Part shown: piece by piece, positions 1-6,734 of the stretch
How the letters are laid out: each line of letters opens with the position of its first letter
Numbering within the stretch: position 1 is the first letter of the stretch
NCBI GenBank assembly: GCA_900539645.1
Contig: UQCY01000030.1
Coordinates: 1 to 15,925, forward strand
Origin: an uncultured Clostridium sp.
GTDB taxonomy: Bacteria > Bacillota > Clostridia > Peptostreptococcales > Peptostreptococcaceae
Direction: 5' to 3'
Length of the DNA stretch: 15,925 nt
The notes under the pieces: model-generated
The model's input: the letters and a program-made list of their open reading frames with translations, nothing else
What the model was told of the DNA's origin: nothing
Database searches by the model: none
Program-made: the position numbers and the translations under genes

Positions 1-64
1 ACAAGTTAGCCCCTACTTGATTTTAAAATGAATTTTTGAAATTTAGTCTATATTTTTATCCCAA

Positions 65-98
65 AATGGCTTTTTATAAAATTTATCTATTAGCCATT
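65..98 (-). terminator. possible weak hairpin downstream of azlD
   Basis: A 7-bp inverted repeat (AATGGCT at 65-71 and AGCCATT at 92-98) begins three bases past the azlD stop. The loop is 20 nt, and the run of T after it on the minus strand is short and interrupted by GGG. It could end the azlCD transcript, but it is a poor match to an intrinsic terminator. Confidence 0.3.
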
Positions 99-100
99 AT

Positions 101-424
101 TTAAAGTATTGTTGAGAAAAGCAATATACTTGCAACACCAACGACTAAAGATATTGTTATAGATTTGAATTTTGCAGCTACAGGTATTAGTACAAGTAGT
201 GCTAGTATTTTGGGATTTGCAAGTGTCATAAATAGTGCATCGTCTTTGAAGAATACGTCTTTTGCAACTAGTGCGCTAAGCATTGCAACTGGAACGAATT
301 TTAATACTTCTTTTAACCAATTTGGCATTTCTTTATCTGCAAATAGAAGAAGTGGAAGTACTCTTGGAACGTATGTAACTGCGCCCATTCCGAGGCAAAC
401 TAATAATATTGACATACTACTCAT
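101..424 (-). CDS. azlD: AzlD family branched-chain amino acid transport subunit
   Basis: This is the small partner of AzlC in the LIV-E type exporter family, which removes branched-chain amino acids or their analogues across the cytoplasmic membrane. The 107-residue product is almost entirely hydrophobic, with about three to four predicted membrane segments. Near the N-terminus it has the family pattern ending in TYVPRVLPLLLF, and its length is normal for AzlD. The ATG at 424 lies about 9 nt after an AAAGGAG site placed inside the end of azlC, and the two reading frames overlap by 8 bp, so the pair is translationally coupled. A second ATG at 415 is too far from that site. Family assignment rests on sequence pattern plus the AzlC neighbour; the actual substrate is not shown. 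Confidence 0.85.
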   Translation of the reverse strand: MSSMSILLVCLGMGAVTYVPRVLPLLLFADKEMPNWLKEVLKFVPVAMLSALVAKDVFFKDDALFMTLANPKILALLVLIPVAAKFKSITISLVVGVASILLFSTIL

Positions 425-1142
425 CTACCACAACTCCTTTCTTTTCTTCTGAAACTTTTAATATTTTTTCAATTATAAGCCCTGATGAACAAGCTATTAT
501 AGGTGCAACAACCATTATTAAACTACTCTGAGTTATGCTGTAAAGTACTATAAATGATAAAATTGAAATAATTGCCACTAAAACATACACAAAGTTTTTA
601 ATTGCGCCCATTATCATAGTTGTAAATAGAGCTGTTATTATAAATCCTGAGATATATGTGTCTATGCTGATGAAGTTTCCTAAGAAAGATCCTGAGCAAA
701 AACTGATTAACCAAATAGCTAGACATAAGTAATTTACAAGCATTGCTCGTGTATCATCCCAGTTTGTAGATATGTATTTTTCGTAGTTTACTGCAAAAGT
801 TTCATCAGTTAAACCTAGTCCAAAAGGAAGTATGTATTTCGGACTTTTATTTTTTATAACCATATTTAAGTTTGAACTCATTAAGAAATGTCTTAGGTTG
901 ATGATAAATGTAGTTATTATTATTGAAGTAACTGGTGCTCTAGAAGCTATCATTGAAGCTGCTATATACTGAGCACTTCCACCGAAAACTAATAACGACA
1001 TAAGGAATATAAAGAATAAATTTAATCCTGCTGCATTTAATAAAATACCACCAACTAATCCAATTGGAACATAGGCGATAAAAATTGGTATAGACGCACG
1101 AAAAGCATCTCTGAACGCATCCTTGTTCACAGACTTAAACAT
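417..1142 (-). CDS. azlC: AzlC family branched-chain amino acid permease
   Basis: This is the large membrane subunit of the AzlCD exporter. The 241-residue product carries the family N-terminal pattern AFRASIPIFIAYVPIGLVGG at roughly residues 13-32, then GGSAQYIAASMI and NLRHFLMSSNL, which are typical of AzlC proteins. About seven to eight hydrophobic segments follow. The length is normal for the family. The start ATG is preceded by a GAAAGGATG ribosome site about 9-12 nt upstream. It overlaps azlD by 8 bp, so the two form a two-gene operon. No Lrp-type regulator, the usual neighbour in Bacillus, is in the window. In the family the role is export of leucine, isoleucine, valine or toxic analogues; substrate here is inferred only. 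Confidence 0.88.
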   Translation of the reverse strand: MFKSVNKDAFRDAFRASIPIFIAYVPIGLVGGILLNAAGLNLFFIFLMSLLVFGGSAQYIAASMIASRAPVTSIIITTFIINLRHFLMSSNLNMVIKNKSPKYILPFGLGLTDETFAVNYEKYISTNWDDTRAMLVNYLCLAIWLISFCSGSFLGNFISIDTYISGFIITALFTTMIMGAIKNFVYVLVAIISILSFIVLYSITQSSLIMVVAPIIACSSGLIIEKILKVSEEKKGVVVDE

Positions 1143-1195
1143 AAAAAAATCATCCTTTCTTTATTTAACAAATTTCTAACAATCTAACCACCTAT

Positions 1196-1201
1196 ATTAT
1201 A
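1196..1201 (-). promoter_or_regulatory. possible -10 element for azlCD
   Basis: On the minus strand there is a perfect TATAAT about 55 bp upstream of azlC, followed by an AT-rich leader. The -35 region at the right distance (TTTCAT) is a poor match, so only the -10 is convincing. Confidence 0.3.
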
Positions 1202-1330
1202 TAGTAAAATAGAGGAAAATGAAAGAGATTCGAGTATATTATTCAATTAATATGCTTAACATAATAACAAAGTATTGCAAATTTTTATTTGCCACTTTTA
1301 GAAGAGAGTAAATTTATAAAAGATTAAATA

Positions 1331-1362
1331 AAAAGGACTATTGCAAATAATTGCAACAGTCC
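1331..1362 (-). terminator. intrinsic terminator of the AIM24-family gene
   Basis: GGACT (1335-1339) pairs with AGTCC (1358-1362). Inside it, TTGCAA pairs with TTGCAA around an ATAA loop, with one A/C mismatch. Read on the minus strand the hairpin is followed by TTTTT, and it starts 10 nt after the stop codon at 1372. There is a shorter T run on the plus side too, but no plus-strand gene precedes it. Confidence 0.8.
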
Positions 1363-1371
1363 AGCTTTTTA

Positions 1372-2193
1372 TTAATCTATTTCATTATTATCCATGCCTG
1401 AGTTTCCTGGCATTATTCCATATCCAAATTCTCTGTAGATTGAAGATGTTGGAGCTAACCAAACTTTACCAGTTCCAGTGTAAGTATTTAAGAATCCTTC
1501 ACCGCTCATTGCAGATTTGAACAGTGATTTCTGAGATTTAGTAACAGTGAAATTAACAGATGCAGTTCTAGCAAATGAGAAGTCGCCGTCAACTTTTAAT
1601 TCTTCAGTTCCGTCAAGTTCGTATTCTACGATTTCATTTTTAGGAATAGATAATTCTAGTACTAATACTCCTGTTCCAGAAACCCGTAGCTGGAAAATTC
1701 CTTCACCACCAAGTACAGCAGAAGAAACATTTTTCTGAGAAGCTGCTTTTAATTCAAGTGAGTCAGAGCAGCAGTAGAATACACCTTTATCTATTATAAT
1801 TGTTTCGTTGTTTAATTCCATGAAGTAGTAGTGCTTGAAAGATGGCTCTAAGTAGATTTCGCCACTTCCTTTGTATGAAGGTTTAACTAAAGATTCACTA
1901 GTTAGTGCACCAGAGATACCTTTTTTGAAAAATCCTCCAACACCGCCCATTTTTGTATCAGAAACAAAGTTACCTTTAGAGTAGTAAAGAGCACCGGCTT
2001 CTGTTTTTATTGATGAATTGTTTAATTTTATTCTAACTATTCTCGATTTTAGTCCTGATTGTTTTGCAAAGTATAGCGCCATTGCCATAGCAGGATCTGA
2101 AGCACCATCTAAATTATCGAATTCAAGTACTTCAAAAGTAGAGTATCCGTCGCTTACACTTTCAATAACTTTCATTTTTTCTTTTAAATCCAT
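1372..2193 (-). CDS. AIM24 family protein (TIGR00266-like)
   Basis: The product resembles the AIM24 (formerly DUF124) family, beta-sheet proteins of unknown molecular function that are found widely in bacteria and named after a yeast mitochondrial protein. The 273 residues are rich in short strands with repeated Gly-x-Gly signatures: GSGEIYLEP, GGEGIFQLRVSGTGVLVLE and GTGKVWLAP. The tail, with GYGIMPGNSG and an acidic end, looks flexible. There is no signal peptide. The reading frame continues 27 codons further upstream (to 2274), but the ATG at 2193 sits just after a strong AAGGGGG ribosome site and is the better start. It is a single gene with its own terminator, divergent from smpB. I cannot assign a biochemical function. 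Confidence 0.8.
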   Translation of the reverse strand: MDLKEKMKVIESVSDGYSTFEVLEFDNLDGASDPAMAMALYFAKQSGLKSRIVRIKLNNSSIKTEAGALYYSKGNFVSDTKMGGVGGFFKKGISGALTSESLVKPSYKGSGEIYLEPSFKHYYFMELNNETIIIDKGVFYCCSDSLELKAASQKNVSSAVLGGEGIFQLRVSGTGVLVLELSIPKNEIVEYELDGTEELKVDGDFSFARTASVNFTVTKSQKSLFKSAMSGEGFLNTYTGTGKVWLAPTSSIYREFGYGIMPGNSGMDNNEID

Positions 2194-2287
2194 ATAATCA
2201 ACCCCCTTCAAGAGTTTGGAAAAATAATTTTTTTGCTTATAAAATAGCGGAATAAATACTGAAAATTCTATCAATATTTATACTTTA

Positions 2288-2293
2288 ATTATA
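2288..2293 (-). promoter_or_regulatory. possible -10 element for the AIM24-family gene
   Basis: Two overlapping TATAAT hexamers on the minus strand (2288-2293 and 2293-2298) lie about 95 bp upstream of the ATG. A weak TTTATC sits 17 bp before the first of these. The -35 match is poor, so this is a low-confidence call. Confidence 0.28.
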
Positions 2294-2441
2294 TTATATT
2301 TTGTTTTGCTGATAAAGATTTTTATTTATCATTGAAAAAAAATTTTGCAAATTGATGACTTTAAATTGGAGATTTAAAAATTTGAAATCATTAAAAAATT
2401 AGCGTAGTTAGTTTTAATTAAAAATAAATTTTCTTAAATAA

Positions 2442-2470
2442 TTGACACAAATTTTTTGTTGTGATATAGT
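2442..2470 (+). promoter_or_regulatory. sigma-A type promoter for smpB
   Basis: TTGACA at 2442-2447, a 17-nt spacer, and TATAGT at 2465-2470 give an 11 of 12 match to the housekeeping promoter consensus. The predicted transcript starts near 2477, some 35-40 nt before the smpB ATG. This is among the best promoters in the window. Confidence 0.88.
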
Positions 2471-2513
2471 ATAAGTTAGCTTAAAAGTATTTTTGTGAAG
2501 AAGGTGAGAAGAT

Positions 2514-2969
2514 ATGGCAGGAGTAAAGGTACTTGCGACTAATAAAAAAGCTAGACATGAGTTCTTTATAGAGGAAACTTATGAGTGTGGTATAGAATTA
2601 AAAGGAACAGAAGTTAAGTCTATCAGACGGGGTAGAGTCAATCTAAAAGAAGGATACTGCTCAGTTGATAATGGCGAAGTATTTATGAAGCAGGTTCACA
2701 TAAGTCCTTATGAACAGGGAAATATCTTCAATGTCGATCCTCTTAGAGTTAGAAAACTACTTCTTCATAAACATGAGATAAGAAAACTTATCGGTGCAAC
2801 TACTGTTAAGGGATACTCATTAGTTCCTTTAAGTATGTATTTAAAAAATGGTAGGGTTAAGGTTGAAATAGCTCTAGCAAAAGGTAAGAAATTATACGAT
2901 AAACGTCAGGATCTTGCTAAGAAAGATGCTAAGAGACGTATAGAAAGAGAAATGACAGGTAAATATTAA
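2514..2969 (+). CDS. smpB: SsrA-binding protein SmpB
   Basis: SmpB binds the tRNA-like domain of tmRNA and carries it into stalled ribosomes, mimicking the anticodon arm, during trans-translation in the cytoplasm. The 151-residue product has the usual length. It shows the conserved core: [20 protein letters not shown], then [19 protein letters not shown], an HISPYEQGN segment, and the basic C-terminal tail [20 protein letters not shown], whose end inserts in the mRNA channel. The ATG follows an AAGGTGAG ribosome site. It is expressed from the strong promoter at 2442. The tmRNA gene it serves begins about 150 bp downstream on the same strand, a common arrangement in Firmicutes. Confidence 0.97.
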   Translation: MAGVKVLATNKKARHEFFIEETYECGIELKGTEVKSIRRGRVNLKEGYCSVDNGEVFMKQVHISPYEQGNIFNVDPLRVRKLLLHKHEIRKLIGATTVKGYSLVPLSMYLKNGRVKVEIALAKGKKLYDKRQDLAKKDAKRRIEREMTGKY

Positions 2970-2973
2970 TTAT

Positions 2974-3001
2974 TTGTGTTTTATGTGATTAGTGGTATAA
3001 T
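2974..3001 (+). promoter_or_regulatory. probable promoter for ssrA
   Basis: A perfect TATAAT at 2996-3001 is preceded at 16 bp by TTGTGT (2974-2979), a 3 of 6 match to the -35 consensus. A transcript starting near 3008 would carry a leader of about 115 nt that RNase P would remove to give the mature tmRNA 5' end at 3123. Read-through from smpB is also possible because no terminator separates the genes. Confidence 0.5.
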
Positions 3002-3122
3002 ATACTTACATTAAAGTATATTAATACTTAATATAAATAAAAGCTTTTAGCTTTTAAAAGTTAATTATGGTTTGTGTAATACACCGATTTACTTCCACGG
3101 ACGTAAATGCTTCTTATAATAA

Positions 3123-3469
3123 GGGGGTGTAAAGGTTTCGACGGGGGTTTAGCACCTGAGGTGGCGTGTCGTGTTACTCTGGGTCACGTAAAAACTGGGG
3201 AATTTAAAATAAACGCAAACGATAATTACGCATTAGCTGCCTAATTGCAGCTTGTCCCTCTTAACCCTCCTGCCGGTTAAGACTGGACATCATCTATGCA
3301 GGGAACTACTTTTTGGATGCCGCGACTAAAAGTGGACTAATTGTGGCTGGTTGATAGTATAGCCTGTTGCTCGGCTATGCTTGAGACGAGATAAATAAAG
3401 AGACAACTACACACGTAGAAGCAGCAGGGAAAGAGCTTTCGGACAGGGGTTCGACTCCCCTCATCTCCA
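3123..3469 (+). ncRNA. ssrA: transfer-messenger RNA (tmRNA)
   Basis: This is the tmRNA that rescues stalled ribosomes and tags the incomplete peptide for proteolysis. The 5' end GGGGGUG pairs with CAUCUCC at 3462-3468 (with G-U pairs) to form a 7-bp acceptor stem, and the discriminator base is A3469. The hallmark GGUUUCGACGGGG follows at the 5' side. The 3' side has a T arm, AGGGG-TTCGACT-CCCCT. The tag frame sits at 3215-3244. The 347-nt length is normal for a one-piece tmRNA. CCA is not encoded in full (the bases after A3469 are TTT), so it must be added after transcription. Pairs with smpB upstream. Confidence 0.97.
3215..3244 (+). other. tmRNA proteolysis tag reading frame
   Basis: The codons from GCA at 3215 encode ANDNYALAA and stop at TAA (3242-3244). 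With the alanine carried by tmRNA itself, the tag would be AANDNYALAA. The LAA end is the usual signal for ClpXP-type proteases. Compared with the well-known E. coli tag it lacks one glutamate. Confidence 0.92.
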
Positions 3470-3475
3470 TTTAAG

Positions 3476-3515
3476 AAAAACATCGACTTTTATAAGTGAT
3501 GTTTTTCTTTTTTTG
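3476..3515 (+). terminator. intrinsic terminator of ssrA
   Basis: AAAAACATC (3476-3484) pairs perfectly with GATGTTTTT (3498-3506), with ACTT/AAGT extending the stem inside. The hairpin runs straight into CTTTTTTT. It starts 7 nt after the tmRNA 3' end. Confidence 0.92.
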
Positions 3516-3879
3516 CAAAAATTATCAAAAATAAACTTTGAAATAAGGTATATATATAATAAAGCTGAAAATAAAAGAAAATAAAATAATTAATATATTA
3601 CGAAAAAAATGATTGAAAAATAAAGCTGATATTAGTAAATAAAGATAGAAAGTATAATTAAATTAAGTAGAGATTGTATATATAATAACAAAAAGTGTAT
3701 ACTATTTAAAGTTACTAAAATAATATGAATAATAAATTAAAGTTATTAAAATTTTCTAAGGAAAACGATAACTTATAAAAATAGATAAAAAAAAATAATA
3801 ATAATTAGTAAAAAATGAAATGATAAGTAAAAAATATAAATGAAATGAAAAAAAAGTTTCGGAAAATGTTCTGAAAAGC
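3516..3879 (+). other. AT-rich intergenic region, no gene seen
   Basis: About 365 bp of extremely AT-rich and, on this strand, strongly A-rich DNA separates ssrA from the next promoter. It contains no credible reading frame with a ribosome site. It has a short repeated word, AATAAAGCTGA (near 3558 and 3620), and several TATAAT-like strings expected by chance at this composition. The only structured part is a pair of TTCNGAA words at 3858-3875, described separately. Confidence 0.6.
3858..3877 (+). promoter_or_regulatory. possible operator: paired TTCNGAA words
   Basis: TTCGGAAAA at 3858 and TTCTGAAAA at 3869 form a direct repeat with an 11-bp period, about one helical turn. Each copy contains the small palindrome TTC-N-GAA. 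The pair ends two bases before the -35 box at 3880. Placement fits an activator or repressor site, but no regulator is known to me for this word. Confidence 0.35.
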
Positions 3880-3908
3880 TTTACACTAAATAATGAATAT
3901 GTTATATT
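3880..3908 (+). promoter_or_regulatory. sigma-A type promoter for the ornithine cyclodeaminase-family gene
   Basis: TTTACA at 3880-3885, a 17-nt spacer, and TATATT at 3903-3908 match the consensus at 10 of 12 positions. The transcript would start near 3915. That lies downstream of the ATG at 3893 and so excludes that codon as the start. It leaves a leader of about 40 nt ending in an AAGGAGG ribosome site (3942-3948). Confidence 0.82.
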
Positions 3909-3955
3909 ATAGACAAATAACAGGCCTGTATAAAAAAACTCAAGGAGGAACTAAT

Positions 3956-5062
3956 ATGTCAGTTTTTGAAATGCCAAAATATAGACATCCAGACTTTTCA
4001 GAAGAAATGTTTGTAAATGCACCGAATGCTAAATATGAAGAAGCGGAAAAAGATGGAGTACTACCAGAATACTATCACAGTACTTCTATGTACCCAGAAT
4101 ATTTTAAAATAGATGGAGAATGGAGACTTGCAGAAGAAAGCCGTATGGACTCTTGTGTAATACTTCAGGACGACGGAAAACTTGCTGTTGTAGAAGCAAG
4201 AAACGTTAAAAAAGGCGATAAAGTAATGTTAGGTAGAACTGAAAGATGCGAAGAAGGAGTATATATGTACTGCCACGGATTTGAAGAAGCTACAGAAGCT
4301 TTAGATGACCAGTTCGTATTCCGTCAGGGAAGAAGCCGTGAAACATCATATGCTAGAGATTATGATAAATTATTTGAACTATTAAAATATGAAAAAGAAC
4401 ATGGTGGAAAAATAGTTTGGGTTATGGGACCAGCATTTGCATTTGATGCTAATGCAAGAGCAGCAATGCAGGCTCTAGTTGAAAATGGATATGCTCATGG
4501 ACTATTAGCAGGAAACGCATTAGCTACTCATGACTTAGAAGGAGCTTTATTACATACTGCTTTAGGACAGGATATATACACTCAGAAATCTCAACCTAAT
4601 GGACATTACAACCACTTAGATGTACTTAACAAAGTTAGAAGAAGTGGATCTATACCACAGTTCATGAAAGATTATGATTTAAACGACGGAATTATATGTA
4701 GTTGTGTAAACAACAATGTACCTATAGTTCTTGCTGGTTCTATAAGAGATGACGGACCACTTCCAGAAGTTTATGGAAATGTATATGAAGCAGCAAATGC
4801 AATGAGAGCTATAGTTAAAGATGCTACAACTGTTATATGTCTAGCAACTATGCTACATACAATAGCTGTAGGAAATATGACACCTTCATTCCGTGTATTA
4901 GAAGATGGAACAATACGTCCAGTATATCTATACACTATAGATGCAGACGAGTTCGTTGTTAACAAACTTCTTGATAGAGGTAGTTTATCAGCAACAACAA
5001 TGGTAACTAACGTTCAGGACTTTATAACTCGTGTTGCTAAAGGACTTGATTTAATAAAATAA
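3956..5062 (+). CDS. ornithine cyclodeaminase-family (LOR/SDH region, TIGR00300-like) enzyme, possible nickel-pincer client
   Basis: The 368-residue product matches the family that includes archaeal ornithine cyclodeaminase and the C-terminal half of cyanobacterial AgrE/ArgZ, enzymes that turn ornithine into proline and ammonia. Family signatures are the KIDGEW and VKKGDKVMLG segments in the first 95 residues, VWVMGPAF (155-162), LLAGNALATHD (183-193), KVRRSGSI (226-233), CVNNNVP (250-256), AGSIRDDGPLPEV (260-272) and ATMLHTIAVGN (297-307). The MGPAF region begins a Rossmann-like half. It seems to lack the extra N-terminal domain of archaeal members and has no arginine dihydrolase domain. The ATG at 3956 follows AAGGAGG by 7 nt. 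A DMT transporter follows 46 bp downstream. The lar genes nearby raise the possibility that it uses the nickel-pincer nucleotide; AgrE was reported with NAD bound, so the cofactor is unresolved. Confidence 0.78.
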   Translation: MSVFEMPKYRHPDFSEEMFVNAPNAKYEEAEKDGVLPEYYHSTSMYPEYFKIDGEWRLAEESRMDSCVILQDDGKLAVVEARNVKKGDKVMLGRTERCEEGVYMYCHGFEEATEALDDQFVFRQGRSRETSYARDYDKLFELLKYEKEHGGKIVWVMGPAFAFDANARAAMQALVENGYAHGLLAGNALATHDLEGALLHTALGQDIYTQKSQPNGHYNHLDVLNKVRRSGSIPQFMKDYDLNDGIICSCVNNNVPIVLAGSIRDDGPLPEVYGNVYEAANAMRAIVKDATTVICLATMLHTIAVGNMTPSFRVLEDGTIRPVYLYTIDADEFVVNKLLDRGSLSATTMVTNVQDFITRVAKGLDLIK

Positions 5063-5108
5063 TTAATGTAACTTGTTCAAAAAATAATACAAAATTGGAG
5101 AAGCTGTT

Positions 5109-5990
5109 ATGAAAAAAGGTGTATTCGGAAAATTGGCTTTGCTATTCGTAGCTGTTGCTTGGGGTAGTTCAATGGTTGTTATAAAGGGTTCTACTGATAT
5201 ACTACCAGCTGGCTCTCTTCTTGCATGGCGTTTTACAATAGCTACACTAGTTTTAGGACTAGTAAACATAAAAAGATTAAAACAAATTGATAAAGAATAT
5301 ATAAAGAGTGGGATATTTATAGGAATATGCTTGTTTATGGCATATTTCACACAGACATTAGGTGTTATGCTTGAAATGCCAGGTAAGAGTCATTTCTTAT
5401 CATCAGCATATTGTGTATTTGTACCATTCTTAGGATGGATAGTATTAAAAGAAAGACCTAAGATTTACCACATAATAGCAGCAGTAATGTGTGCTACAGG
5501 TATAGTGTTAGTTTCTTTGGTTGGAAACTTCAGTATAAGTTATGGAGATAGTTTATCTATAATAAGTTCAGTATTCTGGGCAGCACAGATAATAGCTATA
5601 GCTAAATGGGGTAATGGTAAAGACCCAGTTTTAATAACAATATTAGAATTTGTCGTATGTGCTATATTAGCTTGGGCTTTCACATTAACAATGGAAGATC
5701 CATTTGCAATACAGTGGAATACAGCTGCTGTTGGTGGAGTACTATATCTTGGTGTTGTTTGTTCTGGTATATGTTTCTTATTACAGACAATCGCACAGAA
5801 AACAGAAGATCCAACAAGTGTTTCTATAATATTAAGTTTCGAAAATATATTCGGATTAGTATTTGGAGCAGTGTTCTTTGGAGAAACATTTACTCCACAG
5901 TCAATAGTAGGATTTATTCTAATGTTCTTAGCTATAATAATAGCTGAAACACAGCTTTCTTTCCTAAAAAAGAAAAAAGTAGCTGAATAA
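5109..5990 (+). CDS. EamA/DMT superfamily transporter
   Basis: This 293-residue membrane protein belongs to the drug/metabolite transporter superfamily, in which two EamA repeats of five helices each form a 10-helix carrier. The first repeat has the typical start AVAWGSSMVVIKGSTDILP and a WRF motif near residue 40. The second begins around residue 148 with SIISSVFWAAQIIAIAKWG. Near the end come EDPTSVSIILSFENIFG and FFGETFTPQSIVGFILMF, characteristic of the family. The C-terminus is lysine-rich and cytosolic. The ATG follows a TTGGAG site. It lies 46 bp after the ornithine cyclodeaminase-like gene with no terminator between, so they are probably cotranscribed. Many family members export amino acids or metabolites. 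A role in moving the substrate or product of the neighbouring enzyme is inference. Confidence 0.85.
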   Translation: MKKGVFGKLALLFVAVAWGSSMVVIKGSTDILPAGSLLAWRFTIATLVLGLVNIKRLKQIDKEYIKSGIFIGICLFMAYFTQTLGVMLEMPGKSHFLSSAYCVFVPFLGWIVLKERPKIYHIIAAVMCATGIVLVSLVGNFSISYGDSLSIISSVFWAAQIIAIAKWGNGKDPVLITILEFVVCAILAWAFTLTMEDPFAIQWNTAAVGGVLYLGVVCSGICFLLQTIAQKTEDPTSVSIILSFENIFGLVFGAVFFGETFTPQSIVGFILMFLAIIIAETQLSFLKKKKVAE

Positions 5991-6031
5991 AATTAAAATT
6001 TAATAAATTTCATTAAGTTTATTATGATATG

Positions 6032-6067
6032 TATCGGCGGTAGGTATCTATCGCCGATATAATTTTG
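6032..6067 (+). terminator. intrinsic terminator after the DMT transporter gene
   Basis: TATCGGCG (6032-6039) pairs with CGCCGATA (6052-6059). Four further pairs inside, including one G-U, close a GTAT loop and give a 12-bp stem. TAATTTTG follows. The T run is imperfect but the stem is far stronger than surrounding DNA. It separates the enzyme-transporter pair from the DUF3842/nickel operon. Confidence 0.75.
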
Positions 6068-6078
6068 ATTAATATAAC

Positions 6079-6107
6079 TTGTAAGTACAAAAAAACTCTG
6101 CTATCCT
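6079..6107 (+). promoter_or_regulatory. possible promoter for the DUF3842 gene
   Basis: TTGTAA at 6079-6084 and TATCCT at 6102-6107 are separated by 17 nt, an 8 of 12 match to consensus. It lies between the terminator and the DUF3842 start. AT-rich DNA makes such matches common, so this is tentative. Confidence 0.35.
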
Positions 6108-6146
6108 AAAAATAAGAAAATTTATAATAAAGTGAGGATTTTAGAC

Positions 6147-6551
6147 ATGGAAATACTAATTATAGATGCACAGGGTGGCGGAATAGGAAAACAATTAATA
6201 ATAGAAATAAACAAAAATTTTAAAGATGCACACATAACTGCTGTTGGAACAAACTCAGTTGCAACAACAAATATGTTAAAAGCAGGAGCAAAAAACGCAG
6301 CTACAGGAGAAAATGCTGTTGTAGTTGGATGTAGAAAAGCAGATATTATAATAGGACCAGTAGGTATAGTTATAGCAGACTCTATGTACGGAGAAATAAC
6401 TCCTAAAATGGCTGTAGCTGTTGGACAGAGTGATGCAAAAAAACTACTTATACCTATGAATCACTGCAACAATATAATTGTTGGAGTAGAAAATAAAAGA
6501 ATGAATGAGTTCATTTCAGAAACAATTAATGATCTTAAATCATATTTATAA
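6147..6551 (+). CDS. DUF3842 family protein
   Basis: The 134-residue product matches the DUF3842 family of small Clostridia proteins of unknown function. The N-terminus reads MEILIIDAQGGGIGKQLI, a strand followed by a glycine-rich turn that suggests a nucleotide-binding Rossmann-like fold. Other family hallmarks are AVGTNSVATTNMLKAGA, NAATGENAVV, DIIIGPVGIVIADSM and GEITPKMAVAVG, followed by LLIPMNHCNN with a His-Cys pair. The frame is open from a GTG at 6132, but the bases AGTGAGG there form the ribosome site 9 nt before the ATG at 6147, so the ATG is the start. It sits directly upstream of the ABC transporter and lar genes, with no clear terminator between. That suggests a role in nickel handling or in the cofactor pathway, which is inference. 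Confidence 0.85.
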   Translation: MEILIIDAQGGGIGKQLIIEINKNFKDAHITAVGTNSVATTNMLKAGAKNAATGENAVVVGCRKADIIIGPVGIVIADSMYGEITPKMAVAVGQSDAKKLLIPMNHCNNIIVGVENKRMNEFISETINDLKSYL

Positions 6552-6634
6552 TTACTAGAAAGTATTAAAAAATAGCAAGAAGCTTACAATTTATACAGGA
6601 AGTATAAAAACAATAAAAATTATATATAAAAACT

Positions 6635-6712
6635 AAGGCATATTTCGACATCTATATAAATAAAAAGTACCAGAAGGTATGAGTAAATTCAGTAGAATAA
6701 AAGATATGCTTT
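6635..6712 (+). promoter_or_regulatory. structured leader of the ABC transporter operon, possible attenuator
   Basis: AAGGCATAT (6635-6643) can pair with ATATGCTTT (6704-6712), including one G-U, and the right arm runs into more T residues just before the ribosome site. In the 60-nt interior a small hairpin TACC-AGAA-GGTA (6668-6679) is visible. The arrangement resembles a leader with a terminator-like 3' stem. I do not recognise a known riboswitch class; the conserved core of the NiCo riboswitch is not apparent. Confidence 0.35.
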
Positions 6713-6734
6713 TTTGTTGGAAAAGAGGACTAAT

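Noticed and set aside
165..452. Plus-strand 95-codon frame over azlD
   Set aside because: It lies antisense to a clear AzlD gene, has no family resemblance and has serine-rich composition typical of a shadow frame.
3115..3120. Perfect TATAAT directly before the tmRNA 5' end as its promoter
   Set aside because: It ends 2 nt before the mature 5' base, so transcription from it would start inside the tmRNA. The TATAAT at 2996 with later 5' processing fits better.
3893..3955. Upstream ATG at 3893 as start of the ornithine cyclodeaminase-like gene
   Set aside because: The promoter -10 box (3903-3908) lies downstream of this ATG, there is no ribosome site before it, and AAGGAGG precedes the ATG at 3956.
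6677..6704. NikR operator (GTATGA-N16-TCATAC) upstream of the importer
   Set aside because: GTATGA is present at 6677-6682, but the second half-site at the required distance reads AAAAGA, so there is no palindrome.
6635..6712. NiCo riboswitch in the importer leader
   Set aside because: I could not find the conserved GGCAGCC-type core or a four-way junction. Only a simple long-range stem is visible.
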